Shown here in pieces: positions 12,696 to 23,041 of a stretch of 64,000 nt of DNA. The first letter of the stretch is position 1. The number at the start of each line of letters is the position of its first letter. The DNA is from Acorus gramineus (Eukaryota > Streptophyta > Magnoliopsida > Acorales > Acoraceae): assembly GCA_030737835.1 (NCBI GenBank), contig CM060850.1, positions 30,793,716 to 30,857,715 of the forward strand, given 5' to 3'. The position numbers and the translations under genes were made by a program. The notes under the pieces were generated by a model. It ran no database searches, was not told the origin of the DNA, and saw only the letters and a list, made by a program, of their open reading frames with translations.

Positions 12696-15039
12696 TTTGA
12701 AATAAATATCTATTTCTGATACAATACAAGGATTTTAACAACACCAAAGGGAAAATAGATGTCAAAGACAATCTGTCATTTCAAGTGTATAACAAATAAT
12801 GGGGACAAAGACAGGATGTTTGTATTTTAAACAAAATCACGAAAGAACACACACACAACATATAAATATTGTTTTGGTTTTTTCTTAATAAAATGTCTTT
12901 GAGCTATCTTAGCGTTCAGGCATGATAATGTATTAAAAGTCGATATAACTATCTTTAAACTCATACACATAATAAGTCTAACTAAACTGACAGCTAAAAA
13001 TTACAAAGACTCTAATGAAAATCCAACAATGTTCAACACATGAAAAATACAGATGGCCTAAACTTCTCCTAGCTAAATTTTTAAATCAAGAGAAGCTGAA
13101 TAATTTACCAAAGTCCTGCTATCTTTTTTTTTTTTTTTTGAAATGCTGGATTAACGAAAACTAATTAAAATATGAAAGCAAATATCTAATTTTTTAAAAT
13201 AATAATAAATAATGGTGTTACATAAATTAACCAACATCCATCTATTATTCTATTATATCAACTCCATCAAAATTCAAGAAAAGGGATCAACCAACTTACA
13301 GAAAGGGAAGATGATGGAAATACTAATGACAAATCAAACCGTCATTTCATTCATCTTACATTCATCTTACATTACAATACCAATGACACTCGTGTATATC
13401 TTTAGTATACATTGAATCTTTGACTCGTCAAGAGGATTAGTGTGCATGGACACTATCTTGTAAATTTGAAACATTTTTGTAATCAAGCTACATACACTAT
13501 TTGAAGTTTTGTGAGCGACAACATTATGGTAAAATGTATATACATCAGATTTTGGTGTTATTAGACCGATTAAATTTTTTTTCCTTTTCCTCTCACTTTT
13601 TTATGTTTAATACAATTAGAGTATTATAATGCACCTTGACTATAAAATTTCTGGTTATTAAGTGATGGATGGAACCATAGGAAAGAGTGGAGTGCTATCC
13701 CAAAAAATATCTAGCGCAATCTAAAATTATACAAAATCTTTGTTGCATATGTATCCGAATTTATTTTTAATCTTCTGATTGTTTTGTGATCTTTTAGTTC
13801 TTTCTTGAAATATTTTTTATTTTCTTATGAACATGTTTTTGCAAGATCTTAAATTTTTTTTCTCAGGATATATAACTCTAGAATTTTGATGGTGGAAACT
13901 CTGCTAGATGTGTTCTTTTATATTTAAAGTGACAAACTATTGGAGGGTAGGACATAATGACGTGCACTTAAGAAGTTTTAGAGAAAAGATAACTATGGAT
14001 GTAACTATGAAATCAGAACAATGGTTGATGTTTATGTTTTATTAAATTTCATATTTTATTATGTATTAGTTGATCAAATTAATTTTATTATTAATGTTAT
14101 GATTAAATAAGACAAAACTAAATAAGACAATACTAAAGGGAAATTCCTTTGGTATTTTCATTTATCAATTCTAAGATAGAGCAGCAGATGTAATATCCAA
14201 TGAGCAAAGGGATACCTTTGCCTTGTACCTCTCATCCTATGTCATAAATGTGAACCAAAGCCCTCTTCCTGGTCATGTTACAACATAAGTGATATCCTGG
14301 AAGGAACAAAAAGAGCAAACACACTTAGAAAGTGACTCTGGCCAAAATCAGTATTTTTATAATGTTATTAAACTAATTAAGTGATTTGTACTTATTGCGT
14401 GATAATCCAGTCGAGATTCACATCTTATAATATTAAAAAATGTGCAACAAATTGACAAGATGTCCAAGATGAAAAATATATCATTGTCCCTCAACAGGGT
14501 AAAATACACAGTTTCCTTGCCGAAAAATTAAGTCCATAAAACATTTTAAAAAAAATGATTTCAGTGTTGACGGACATAAATTCTTGGCATTCAATCAGAA
14601 AAATATGGATGATAGAAAAATATTACTGTAATTTTTATGTAAGGCCCACAATCGAAGTGAAAGTTAACTATCCTATATTCGGAGTCAACATTCACTAAAA
14701 CAATGAATCCTCATTCTATCAGACGTGTCCCTTAATTTAGAGCAAAATACACATCACCTAGAAAATGTTGAATATGTTAAAGACCCTCTTCCCGACCACA
14801 AAATTCTTGACCAAGTACAGAGAATCCATCATATTATAATGAGTAATATATAGAATTTGTGGGGTGTCATGTAACATTGTTCACATTTCGAGTAAAGCAT
14901 GCAGTTTGCCTTTTCCCATTAATTTAATGACCACCTTTTTGGGATCAATCATCCGTGTCAAGAGTCACATACTAATTCTTTGTACCACACTTTTTTTTTA
15001 ATGACATCCAATGCAATACACCGCAGATTGATCATGAGC

Positions 15040-16150
15040 GTAACATCTGATTAAGCAAGTCTGATGATTTCACTTCTTAGCTTTCGTGAAGCCAATATCT
15101 CCATAATCTGACTGTAGCAATAGAAAAGCACAGTAATGTTGAGGATGTAAATGTTGTTGTTAATACCATAAGATATATCATGTAGTCACACTTTGTTTCT
15201 TAATGAAAGTGCTAGTGCCAATAGTCTATCTTATTTTAAATAAAAACATAGGATACATCAAATAATTCATTTCCTCCAAAATAAATATTAGATCAGAACA
15301 ACTATTTTTATGGTTGTTTTAATCCTAAATCAGGGCTCCTATTGTAATTTATAATAATTAAACTGGTACATAAACTCTGCACTTGCTCCAACAACAAATA
15401 CCATTAAGCAACAAACTGGTAGTATTCTAAAAAGTTATTATAAACTCAAAATTTATCCAACTATATTTAGTTTTCTAAGAAAAAGAAGGCTGTAAAGACA
15501 ATAATCAATGCTATTTAACCAATTTCTTCATTTGCTAGAGTGAAAGTCCAATCAATTCATCAACCTCCAACTATATTTAGTTTTCTAGGAAAAAGAAGGC
15601 TGTAAAGACAAGAATGAATGCCATATAACCAATTCCTTAATTTTTTAGAGTGAAGTCTAAACATTCATCTACCCAATTTGTAAGCATATATTACTAATTT
15701 GATATAAATCATGATTGCAAATACACAAAGCAAATTAATTCAAAATTCAATTTGAAGACCAAACCAACCGTCTCAACTCTCAATGGCTGTTTTGAGAAAA
15801 AGAGGGATTGCATTAGACTCCCCCAAAATTTGATAAAAATTTGATTAAAGAAAAAAGGAAATCTTATGATCTTTCAAACTATATTTAGCCATTTTTTAAG
15901 TGGGATTGCAAAGTCGAAGCACCAAAGACAGCACCAAGAGCCAACCAAAAAAAAAAAAAAAGACAGCACCAAGAACTTCCATTTGTAGACTGAAATAATA
16001 TTATAGTACTGATATGGGTGATACTCATACCCAGGATAGTGTCGAATGTATTAGATTAGTGATTGAATGCTATGTACATTTATTCGACAACATATAGAAG
16101 AACATCAACTTCATCTTCTAGTTCATCAGCCTGGGAAACAAAAAATGAAG
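15040..16150 (-). other. Unidentified exon-like pieces in the Helitron
   Basis: Two short minus-strand segments look like terminal exons. One follows a CTACAG acceptor near 15111 and reads SDYGDIGFTKAKK then stop. The other follows TTTCCCAG near 16131 and reads ADELEDEVDVLLYVVE then stop. Around 16120-16250 a segment of about 66 bp including the acceptor is tandemly repeated. Near 15457-15660 about 110 bp (CTATATTTAGTTTTCTARGA) is also duplicated. I do not recognise the proteins. Confidence 0.35.
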
Positions 16151-16753
16151 TAAGAATAAGTCTAAACATTCTACTAAACATGATGTGAAGAGTAAGACAC
16201 ATCTGCCTGAGAAACACAAAGTGGAGTAAGAATAAGTGTAAGCATCATTATTCTACTGGGACATCTTGTACTTTGGGGATTGAACCTATATTGTATCTGC
16301 TATTCGATGCATTTTGCCTGTTCAAAAATACTACAGTAAGAATATGTTCTATAAACTCGTTGGGTTCAGGAAGACCTTTAAATGCTTCTCTTATAAAATT
16401 TCATATCAGGTTCAGAATGGATATTTATGCTATTTTAGTGTTTTGATGGTCAGCTTTTCTTCTTATTATCTGCATGAACCTGCAAGAATTTAGAAGATTT
16501 TTTTATCGGTACATGTACATTGTTACTGCTACTGGGTGTATTATTAGTTTTGTGAATTATGGAGGCAAATTGATAATAGGTAAATCCATTTTCAAATTAC
16601 ACAGAGCAATAAAGCGAAGTGGAAGCATGTCAGAAAACTTAATCACAAACGCACTCAAAAACTATTTATGTTATTTCGAGCTGCTTTATTCATTTATTCA
16701 AAAAATAAACAAAAAATTGATATAGTGTTGCTCAAATTACCAGTTTAAGGACT

Positions 16754-17075
16754 TCCAAGATCCTCACCAACCACCTGAAAAGCATGCAAACCATAGGAGC
16801 ACATAGGTAAGTGAGTACGATAGGCCTCAGCATAAAAAAAATGTATGTGAAAAATGTACAATTTTTATCATCATTCTAAAAATATGAATTCCAAAAAAAA
16901 AGAGCACTGCAAGGCATATATACAATGTATTAGATTAAATTGTGATATATTCATGGTTGAGGAAATCTAGAAGTTCAATCTCAAAATAAAGTTCGTCCTG
17001 ACACGGGAATCCCTCAGGAGCTGTAACTGGCCAGTGAACTTCTCTATAATGTAGTTTGGGCTTCATTTTGAACTT
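16754..17075 (-). pseudogene. Captured FKBP fragment, PASTICCINO1-like
   Basis: The segment 17075-16959 on the minus strand reads FKMKPKLHYREVHWPVTAPE and then GFPCQDELYFEIELLDFL. This resembles the end of the first FKBP domain of plant PASTICCINO1, which has FKMKPE.HYGEDDCPVS followed by FPKDDELHFEIELLDF. Downstream, after an intron-like gap and a TTTTCAG acceptor, 16773-16754 reads VVGEDLG, matching the next stretch of that protein. PAS1 is an FKBP-TPR protein tied to very-long-chain fatty acid synthesis and cell division control. Only these pieces are present, so the copy cannot be functional. Confidence 0.6.
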
Positions 17076-17785
17076 AAAGAAATAGGGAAGCCAAAACAGA
17101 TTTAGCAACAAACGGATAATTTGCTAAACAGTTCAAGATGTGGCAGAAAACCCCCAAGTATTCAAATGATCACACCATGGCACAAGTCAATTAAATAAAA
17201 TGCACCCCGAATATCCATTTCTACGAAAGCGATCACAGTGATTGGAAAAGAAACTGAGAAAAAAGACAATGAAAAAAATCATGTTCTAGGAAAATGAATG
17301 ATTGGCTAAATAAGACAAATATGCATATTTAAAAATAAAATGCAAAAGCAATGTGACATCAATATAAACATTATTATGGGAGCATGAGAATAGCATCATG
17401 ATAAATTTTCCATCCTCTATTCATGCAATAGCAAAAAAATTTAGAAAGGAAAAAAATAAGAATAAAGCAATTCAATGCATGATCTATAGCATTATCTCTT
17501 GAACATATAAAAATACAAAGTCACAACGAACCAATCAAATGTCTTTATCAGTTAGTGAACGCATTGGTTAACAAAAAAAAAAAATATTTTTACAACAAGA
17601 CACTGGGGATGGGAATTCCATGTTTCATTTCTGATTAAAAAATCTAATCAGAAATATTGATTATCCTCATAAGGTTCAGACTAATGTACTAAATTCAAAA
17701 AAACATATTCATGTTGATAATGAAGAAAGCTGCACTGCATTTTTTTTTATGAGAGTATCATTCTGCAGTGGATGACATTCAATGT

Positions 17786-18424
17786 TCAGAATGAAAAGGC
17801 AGATGGCCAAGAAGCTTTTCAGACATAATTGTTCCAAGAGATCACTCATAAAATACATAGTAGAAACAAAACTCATAAATAGACTTAAGAACTAACCAAT
17901 CACACTCCATTCCAAATCCTTTCTTCAGCAGGACTTCTGTAGTAATATAATCCAGTGTATCAACCGGTGAATAGACCTGAATGCGGAGATAAATATCATA
18001 ATAATTAACAAATTGCTACCATGGTCTTCTATATCTGAACAGATAGACAAATCATCAGAAAATACAGTGGACATCAGGAAATCATATCATGAGGGTAGGG
18101 GATCATAAAATTAAAAACCCAATTCCATAATATGAAAATTTGACATGTGTAATAAAATGTCTGCAACAGACATGCATATCACTGAACAACAACATTACCA
18201 ACAACTTAACGTACGATACTGAAAATGGAACATAATAATTGGAGAAGACGGGAAATTAACTCTCATATGTCCGCTCTTTTTGCCAGTGAAGCAGCTGCTC
18301 TTTCTATGTATGCCTATAAGCACGGGAATCATTTACACTTTGAGATCTTTTCCAATCTCATAGTCAATCTAACCAAAACTGGGGAAACCATTGCAGTCTA
18401 AAGGCTTACATAACCAAAAATCTG
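17786..18424 (-). pseudogene. Captured NDR-type AGC kinase fragment
   Basis: Four collinear pieces read on the minus strand in the order of plant NDR kinases. SDFWLCKPLDCNGFPS (18424 downward) matches the magnesium-binding SDFGLCKPLDCS region, with the DFG glycine replaced by W. KEQLLHWQKERTY (about 18312-18258) matches the NDR insert QEQLLHWQKNRR. LDYITTEVLLKKGFGMECDW (17978-17897) matches [36 protein letters not shown] (17843-17786) matches SLGAIMYEMLVGYPPF. Intron-like gaps separate them and in-frame stops occur, so this is a fossil. NDR kinases are AGC kinases of cell-morphology and growth control. Confidence 0.8.
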
Positions 18425-18894
18425 AAAGCTTCGTATGACCATATAAATTTATTTGTAACATTTATTTCTCCCTGTTTGAATGAGACTATGAAAGATAAAA
18501 AGTAAAGAGCAAAAGCCAAAAGATGAAACCAATTTAAAAATTACCACATCAACTTGTGGATCAAGCTAGAAATAATGTCGGATTCTTTAGAACATGAACG
18601 CAAGACAAACACATTGCATACCAAATAACAAAAACGGGTGAAAAGGCATTCTAAATCTTGCAAGACAGATACATCCATCAATCTAAAAACACACTAAAAT
18701 ATAAGAACACACTAACATTCAATAAAATACAAAGATCAAAACCCACCTCAAACATACTCACATGATTATCATATGATTCAAAACCCACCTCAAACACATT
18801 GCTGTTTTTTTTTTCAATATGGTGGAAGCAGAACCAAAAAAGGGACAAAAAGAGAAAGGAATCATAGGAAATCGAATTTCATTAATTCCATAAA

Positions 18895-19541
18895 AAACAA
18901 CAAAAGTAGTAACCCAACTAAACAAAAGCCACCTCCAAACTAAACATGAAAATCTTTAAAAAAAAAATTCAACTGAAATACATACAATCTATGTTTTTAG
19001 GTTTCCCAAAAAAAATAAAAGAAAAAAAACTAACAAATGATCGACATTAAATAACATTCTAGACAGATGGAAGGGACAAAACTTCACCTGAATTGGAGAG
19101 GTGGAGAAGCGACCGGAGTTGAGGTTTCTCCTCGCGGCTGTGGTTGCATAAGATCCCCCACCGGCGAAGCCAAGCGGCGATCATGGTTGTCGGCGGTCTG
19201 ATGAATCTTGACGCAGCTAAACAACAAAAGTAGTAACCCAACTAAACAAAAGCCACCTCCAAACTAAACATGAAAATCTTTAAAAAAAAAATTCAACTGA
19301 AATACATACAATCTATGTTTTTAGGTTTCCCAAAAAAAATAAAAGAAAAAAAACTAACAAATGATCGACATTAAATAACATTCTAGACAGATGGAAGGGA
19401 CAAAACTTCACCTGAATTGGAGAGGTGGAGAAGCGACCGGAGTTGAGGTTTCTCCTCGCGGCTGTGGTCGCATAAGATCCCCCACCGGCGAAGCGAAGCG
19501 GCGATCATGGTTGTCGGCGGTCCGATGAATCTTGACGCAGC
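18895..19541. repeat. 324-bp direct tandem duplication
   Basis: Unit 1 (18895-19218) and unit 2 (19219-19541) are adjacent and nearly identical; I see about three base differences (for example GTGGTTGC/GTGGTCGC). The unit includes AT-rich intron-like sequence and a GC-rich segment (GGAGAAGCGACCGGAGTTGA). It lies near the 5' end of the Helitron, so it arose within the element recently. Confidence 0.85.
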
Positions 19542-19644
19542 GGATGAATTTCTGGTTATCCCACTTGTGATCCAACATATAAAATTTGTACAAGATTTTC
19601 AGTTCTTGGCATGAAGGGCTGTCGACCAACACCATCGGAGGTGG

Positions 19645-19647
<3 letters not shown>

Positions 19648-19699
<52 letters not shown>
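19648..19699. repeat. (GA)n microsatellite
   Basis: About 26 GA repeats lie in the 5' part of the Helitron, next to the 324-bp duplication. Confidence 0.95.
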
Positions 19700-19704
<5 letters not shown>

Positions 19705-20702
19705 GGAAGAGGGTTGAAATATCAATCAAAAGAAGAGATGTTCCAAAAGTATAGATGAAGAGAAACGTAACAGAACTACAGCAGAAGATGAAGCGGTTTG
19801 GGAGACGAAAAGACATGAGGATAAATGAAAGAGTAAAAATGTAAAAATGATAAACTGTCAAAAGGACAGGGATGTATTTTCAGAAATTCAAAAGGGTAAA
19901 TCTGTCAATAGAAAGTTTTTCAGGATTGGTGCTTTTATAAGTAGTATAGATATATAAAATTTCAATTTTCCTGTACCACATCACCATTTAGCAATAAAAA
20001 TTTATATTGTGTTTTATGATTTTAAATAAATGCCATATAAGAAAAGAAAAAAACATTTTGTGCACCTTTTAGTTAATGCATGTTTTTTTAAATGAAAAAA
20101 AGTAAAAAAGCAAATATTTAATAGCAATTATGGGTATACAATTAGCTATGATTTCAAAAATATAGCTATACCCCCCTGAATCGTCGGAAGAATGAAAGCA
20201 AAAGCGGAAAGTCAAGCTATTTTTTAGCGGCGGTTTTTCAACCCGTCGCTAAATTGACCGCAGCAGTTAGTTCAACGACCGTCGCTAAAACATAAAAGAC
20301 TTTTTTTACCAAGCGGGTTGTCAAACGTCGGTATAAATATAGCTGCGGTTTTATTTGTTAGCGACGGTTTAGAACCGTAGCTGTAGATCACTTTTCTACC
20401 TTGAATGCATATTTACTTATGTTCTCTTTTACCTTAATTAACAATAGTTTATAGGAAAGAGAAGGCTGCATAAATGACTCATCATCCATCAAATAAATCA
20501 CTGAAAAAACTGGTGAAAATGCTCTCAAGTTGGCATCTACGTGAAGTTAAAATCTTCTGCAGAGTCTCCTGGCTTGAAGTATGAAATAAGAAGAATAAAA
20601 CATAACACGCAGACGTGTACTACAGAAATAACAGATAATGCAATCACAATTTCTTCAAGTATAATGCAGTGTAAAATATCTATCATGCATTATGTAGCAT
20701 AC

Positions 20703-20827
20703 CTCAGATTGATTCATTGGCTCATCGCTGCACCAATTGTCAGCATTGCAGCAATCAGCATATGTCCCATTTTCAGCTGCCACTGCACTAACTGTCATGG
20801 CAATGCTATTACAAACACCAGTGTCTT
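20703..20827 (-). other. Exon-like segment of an unrecognised gene, copy A
   Basis: The minus-strand segment is bounded by TTGTTTTCCAG/AAGACAC and CAATCTGAG/GTATGC, both good splice sites. It has an open frame containing DTGVCNSIAMTVSAVAAENG and then ADCCNADNWCSDEPMNQSE. The frame stays open upstream through the acceptor, so the exon might be longer. Copy B has the same segment with one extra base. Cysteines and acidic residues are frequent, but I recognise no family. It may be the truncated 3' part of a gene whose other parts lay outside the duplicated block. Confidence 0.4.
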
Positions 20828-21706
20828 CTGGAAAACAAACCTCATAGCAAACTGTTAATAGCCACTTGCACAGAGTAAACATTTTTTGCTGAAGCATAAT
20901 CAGCAGAACTGTTATCAAAGTCCACTTTAGATCTGATGTTCTTTATCAATGATGTGAAGGAAAAATTTTCCTCTCTAATTGTAAACATGACAGTATAAAA
21001 TATGAACTCACAATATTATCTCTTTTTAAAATAATTTTAATAAAGAAGAAAAAACCTCTTAATATTCAGTTTCTTCTTCATGTGGATTTTTCTACAATCC
21101 ATTTTATCTAACTCAAGTACAATGCTTTTGAAACCCACACGGAAAAAGACCAATATAGCAGCAGCGAAGAAGCTATCACTTATGGAATTGCAAAATAGAG
21201 GCAGTACATTTATCCCAATTTTCTTGTCCCAACATTGATAAATGCCTAACATTGATAAATGTAAATATTAACAAATTTGATAGATTTTTTGCCTTTTAAA
21301 GTTAGGATAACATATCCCCAAAACCTTATCCAATTGTCAAACTAACCCAGTGAATGAAAATGAACAGTTGAAAATAATTAATATATACACATCACCAACA
21401 TAAAACAATTACACTAAAATCAAGGTGGAGATGCATCTCCATGTTTAAAAAAAACTGGTGGCCGGCAACTCTATATACATTATATATATATATAAACAAA
21501 GAACAATATATAACTTGTGCAGCTCCATGTTCGTTGTTGGTGGAGATGCTCCATCCCTTCTTCAAAGTCAAAACATTCAGATAACAAATAAAATAATTAT
21601 CGTGTTTCCCTCTAACGAGGTAACAACTACGAATCTTTCCAACTTGCAGTGGTAATTGATTTAATGATTTTTAATTTGTTATAATTAATATTTTTACAAT
21701 AATTAG

Positions 21707-22760
21707 AGGTCCTTGATTTTTTCTTATTTTCTTTAGATCCTTAAGTTAGCGGTGGTATTTTGTTTAAGTCACTTTCATCCATTCAACTTTCATCCATTCC
21801 ATTTTTTTCTACATTTTTTACCCCCAAGTGAACATGCATGAATTGTCTCTCTATCTCCCCCAACCTCTCTCTTTCTCTCCCAAACAACTCAACAAGATGT
21901 GAGACCACCTCCACCAGCCCTCCATTGTGCCGATCTCAACCTCAACGCCTATCGCTCCCCCCGGCCTCTCCCGACTGTGTCCCGCGAGCCGTCTCTCGAT
22001 TCTGTGTTATACTGTGTATACTATTATTCTTAATATATACACTGTTATACCTTTTACAGGTTATTTGTGTTACACTGCGTACACTGTTACTGTGTCCCGC
22101 GAGCCGTCTCTCGATTCTGTGTTATACTGTGTATACTATTATTCTTAATATATACACTGTTATACATGTTATAGGTTATGTGTGTTACACTGCATCCACT
22201 GTTATACACATTGCGTACACTGTTATACTCTTACAGATATCAAATTTTGTGTTACACTTTATACACTGTTATGCCCAACGTATACATTGTTATATCTGTT
22301 AAAGGTTTTGTGTGTTATACTGCGTACATTGTTATGCTCATTTTGTACGCTGTTATACCTGTAACATGTTAGGTCCACGCACGGGGTCGCGAGAAAGGGT
22401 TGGGCTCGTGGATGGGGTCGCAAGAGAGGGTTGGGCTTGTAGATGGTTCGTAAGAGGAGGTTGGGATCGTGGACGGAGTCTCAAAAAGGGGGTTGGACTC
22501 GCGGATGGGACACGGGATACGATCGGTTGGGTTCGCGATCGGCGCAATGGGGGCCTGGTGGAGGTGGTCTCATAACTTATTGAGTTGTTTGGAAAAAAAA
22601 GGGAGAGATTGGAGGATATAGAGAAGCAAAAATGATATTTACTTAGGGATAAAAGAGGAAGAAAAAAAATAGAATAGATGAAAGTTGAATGGAATGACCT
22701 AAACAAAATACTACCACTAACTTAGAGACTTAAAGAAAACAAGAAAAAGTCAACAGACCT
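21707..22760. mobile_element. 1.05-kb long-inverted-repeat element upstream of BAHD copy B
   Basis: The ends are inverted repeats: AGGTCCTTGATTTTTTCTTA on the left and, reversed, AGGTCTGTTGACTTTTTCTTG on the right. The repeat continues inward for more than 200 bp, including TCCCAAACAACTCAACAAG opposite CTTATTGAGTTGTTTGGAAA. The core (about 21990-22370) is a minisatellite of TGTGTTATACTGYGTAYACTGTTAT units, with one larger block (TGTCCCGCGAGCCGTCTCTC) repeated at about 21978 and 22092. No target duplication is evident. It is missing from copy A and ends about 165 bp before the TATA box. Confidence 0.7.
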
Positions 22761-22924
22761 ATTGTTATTACATATGTGTCTCATAGATCTCTAATTAATT
22801 TCCTTAAAATAATATCATATATCTCATTAGTCTATAAATATGACCCAAAAACATATTGCACTGTAGCAATATTTTTCCAAATTTATATAAATCACCAGCT
22901 AGACAACACACACACACGCTCTTC

Positions 22925-22933
22925 TATATAAGG
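22925..22933 (+). promoter_or_regulatory. TATA box of BAHD copy B
   Basis: TATATAAGG lies 109-117 bp before the start codon, at the position of TATAAAAGG in copy A. The flanks (ACACACGCTCTTC and TCTCATTCACCAAACC) are conserved. Confidence 0.7.
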
Positions 22934-23041
22934 CCCGGGCCTTCTCATTCACCAAACCATATATACTCAACACAACCAACCAACATAGCTTATATATTAC
23001 TCTCCTATATATTTTGAGGGACGACCCTAGCTATCTTGTGA

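Larger units (their letters stand above)
11715..19950 (-). mobile_element. Non-autonomous, gene-capturing Helitron (8236 bp)
   Basis: Read on the minus strand, the element starts at 19950 with TCTATACTACTTATAAAAGC, the typical plant Helitron 5' end. It finishes at 11715 with a hairpin ATGTGCAACGCACAT, a short spacer and CTAG. The bases outside are A on the 5' side and T on the 3' side, as expected for insertion between A and T, and there is no target duplication. I see no Rep motif or helicase frame, so movement would need proteins supplied elsewhere. The body carries exon pieces of at least three unrelated host genes (NDR kinase, PAS1-like FKBP, SKP1) in the element's own orientation, plus several intron-flanked pieces I cannot name (for example around 15090 and 16110). 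The 5' part contains a 324-bp tandem duplication and a (GA)n run. It sits inside an older DNA element. Confidence 0.88.
10746..20395. mobile_element. Composite insertion in copy A: outer DNA element split by the Helitron
   Basis: Compared with copy B (near 28165), copy A has about 9.65 kb of extra DNA here. Without the Helitron (11715-19950) about 1.4 kb remains. The outer part has repeated motifs of the type GCGACGGTTTAGAACCGT, GGTTTTTCAACCCGTCGCTA and, near the left end, GCGGCTTTTTTAGAAACCGC. Such subterminal repeats are common in CACTA-type non-autonomous elements. I do not see CACTA/TAGTG ends, so the superfamily is uncertain. Confidence 0.5.
3571..21207. repeat. Tandem duplication, copy A (BAHD block)
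   Basis: Copy A begins near CATGTTTAAAAAAACTGG (about 3571) and ends at GAGGCAGTAC (21207). Copy B has the same boundaries at about 21443 and 30915. Homology is continuous through the promoter, both BAHD exons, the intron, the 3' flank (including GACTCCGGCYGGG near 10550 and 27978) and the exon-like segment at 20.7 kb. It is interrupted only by insertions. Removing the insertions leaves a unit of roughly 6 kb in A. Confidence 0.85.

Noticed and set aside
19408-19861. Minus-strand frames with long Leu-Ser runs
   Set aside because: The runs are simply the (GA)n microsatellite read as codons; no conserved protein surrounds them.
10746-20395. Calling the outer split element a CACTA transposon
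   Set aside because: Subterminal repeats fit, but CACTA and TAGTG termini and a 3-bp duplication are not visible.
21838-22706. Overlapping open frames rich in Tyr, Cys and Leu
   Set aside because: They are readings of the TGTGTTATACTG minisatellite and inverted arms of the element at 21707-22760, not genes.
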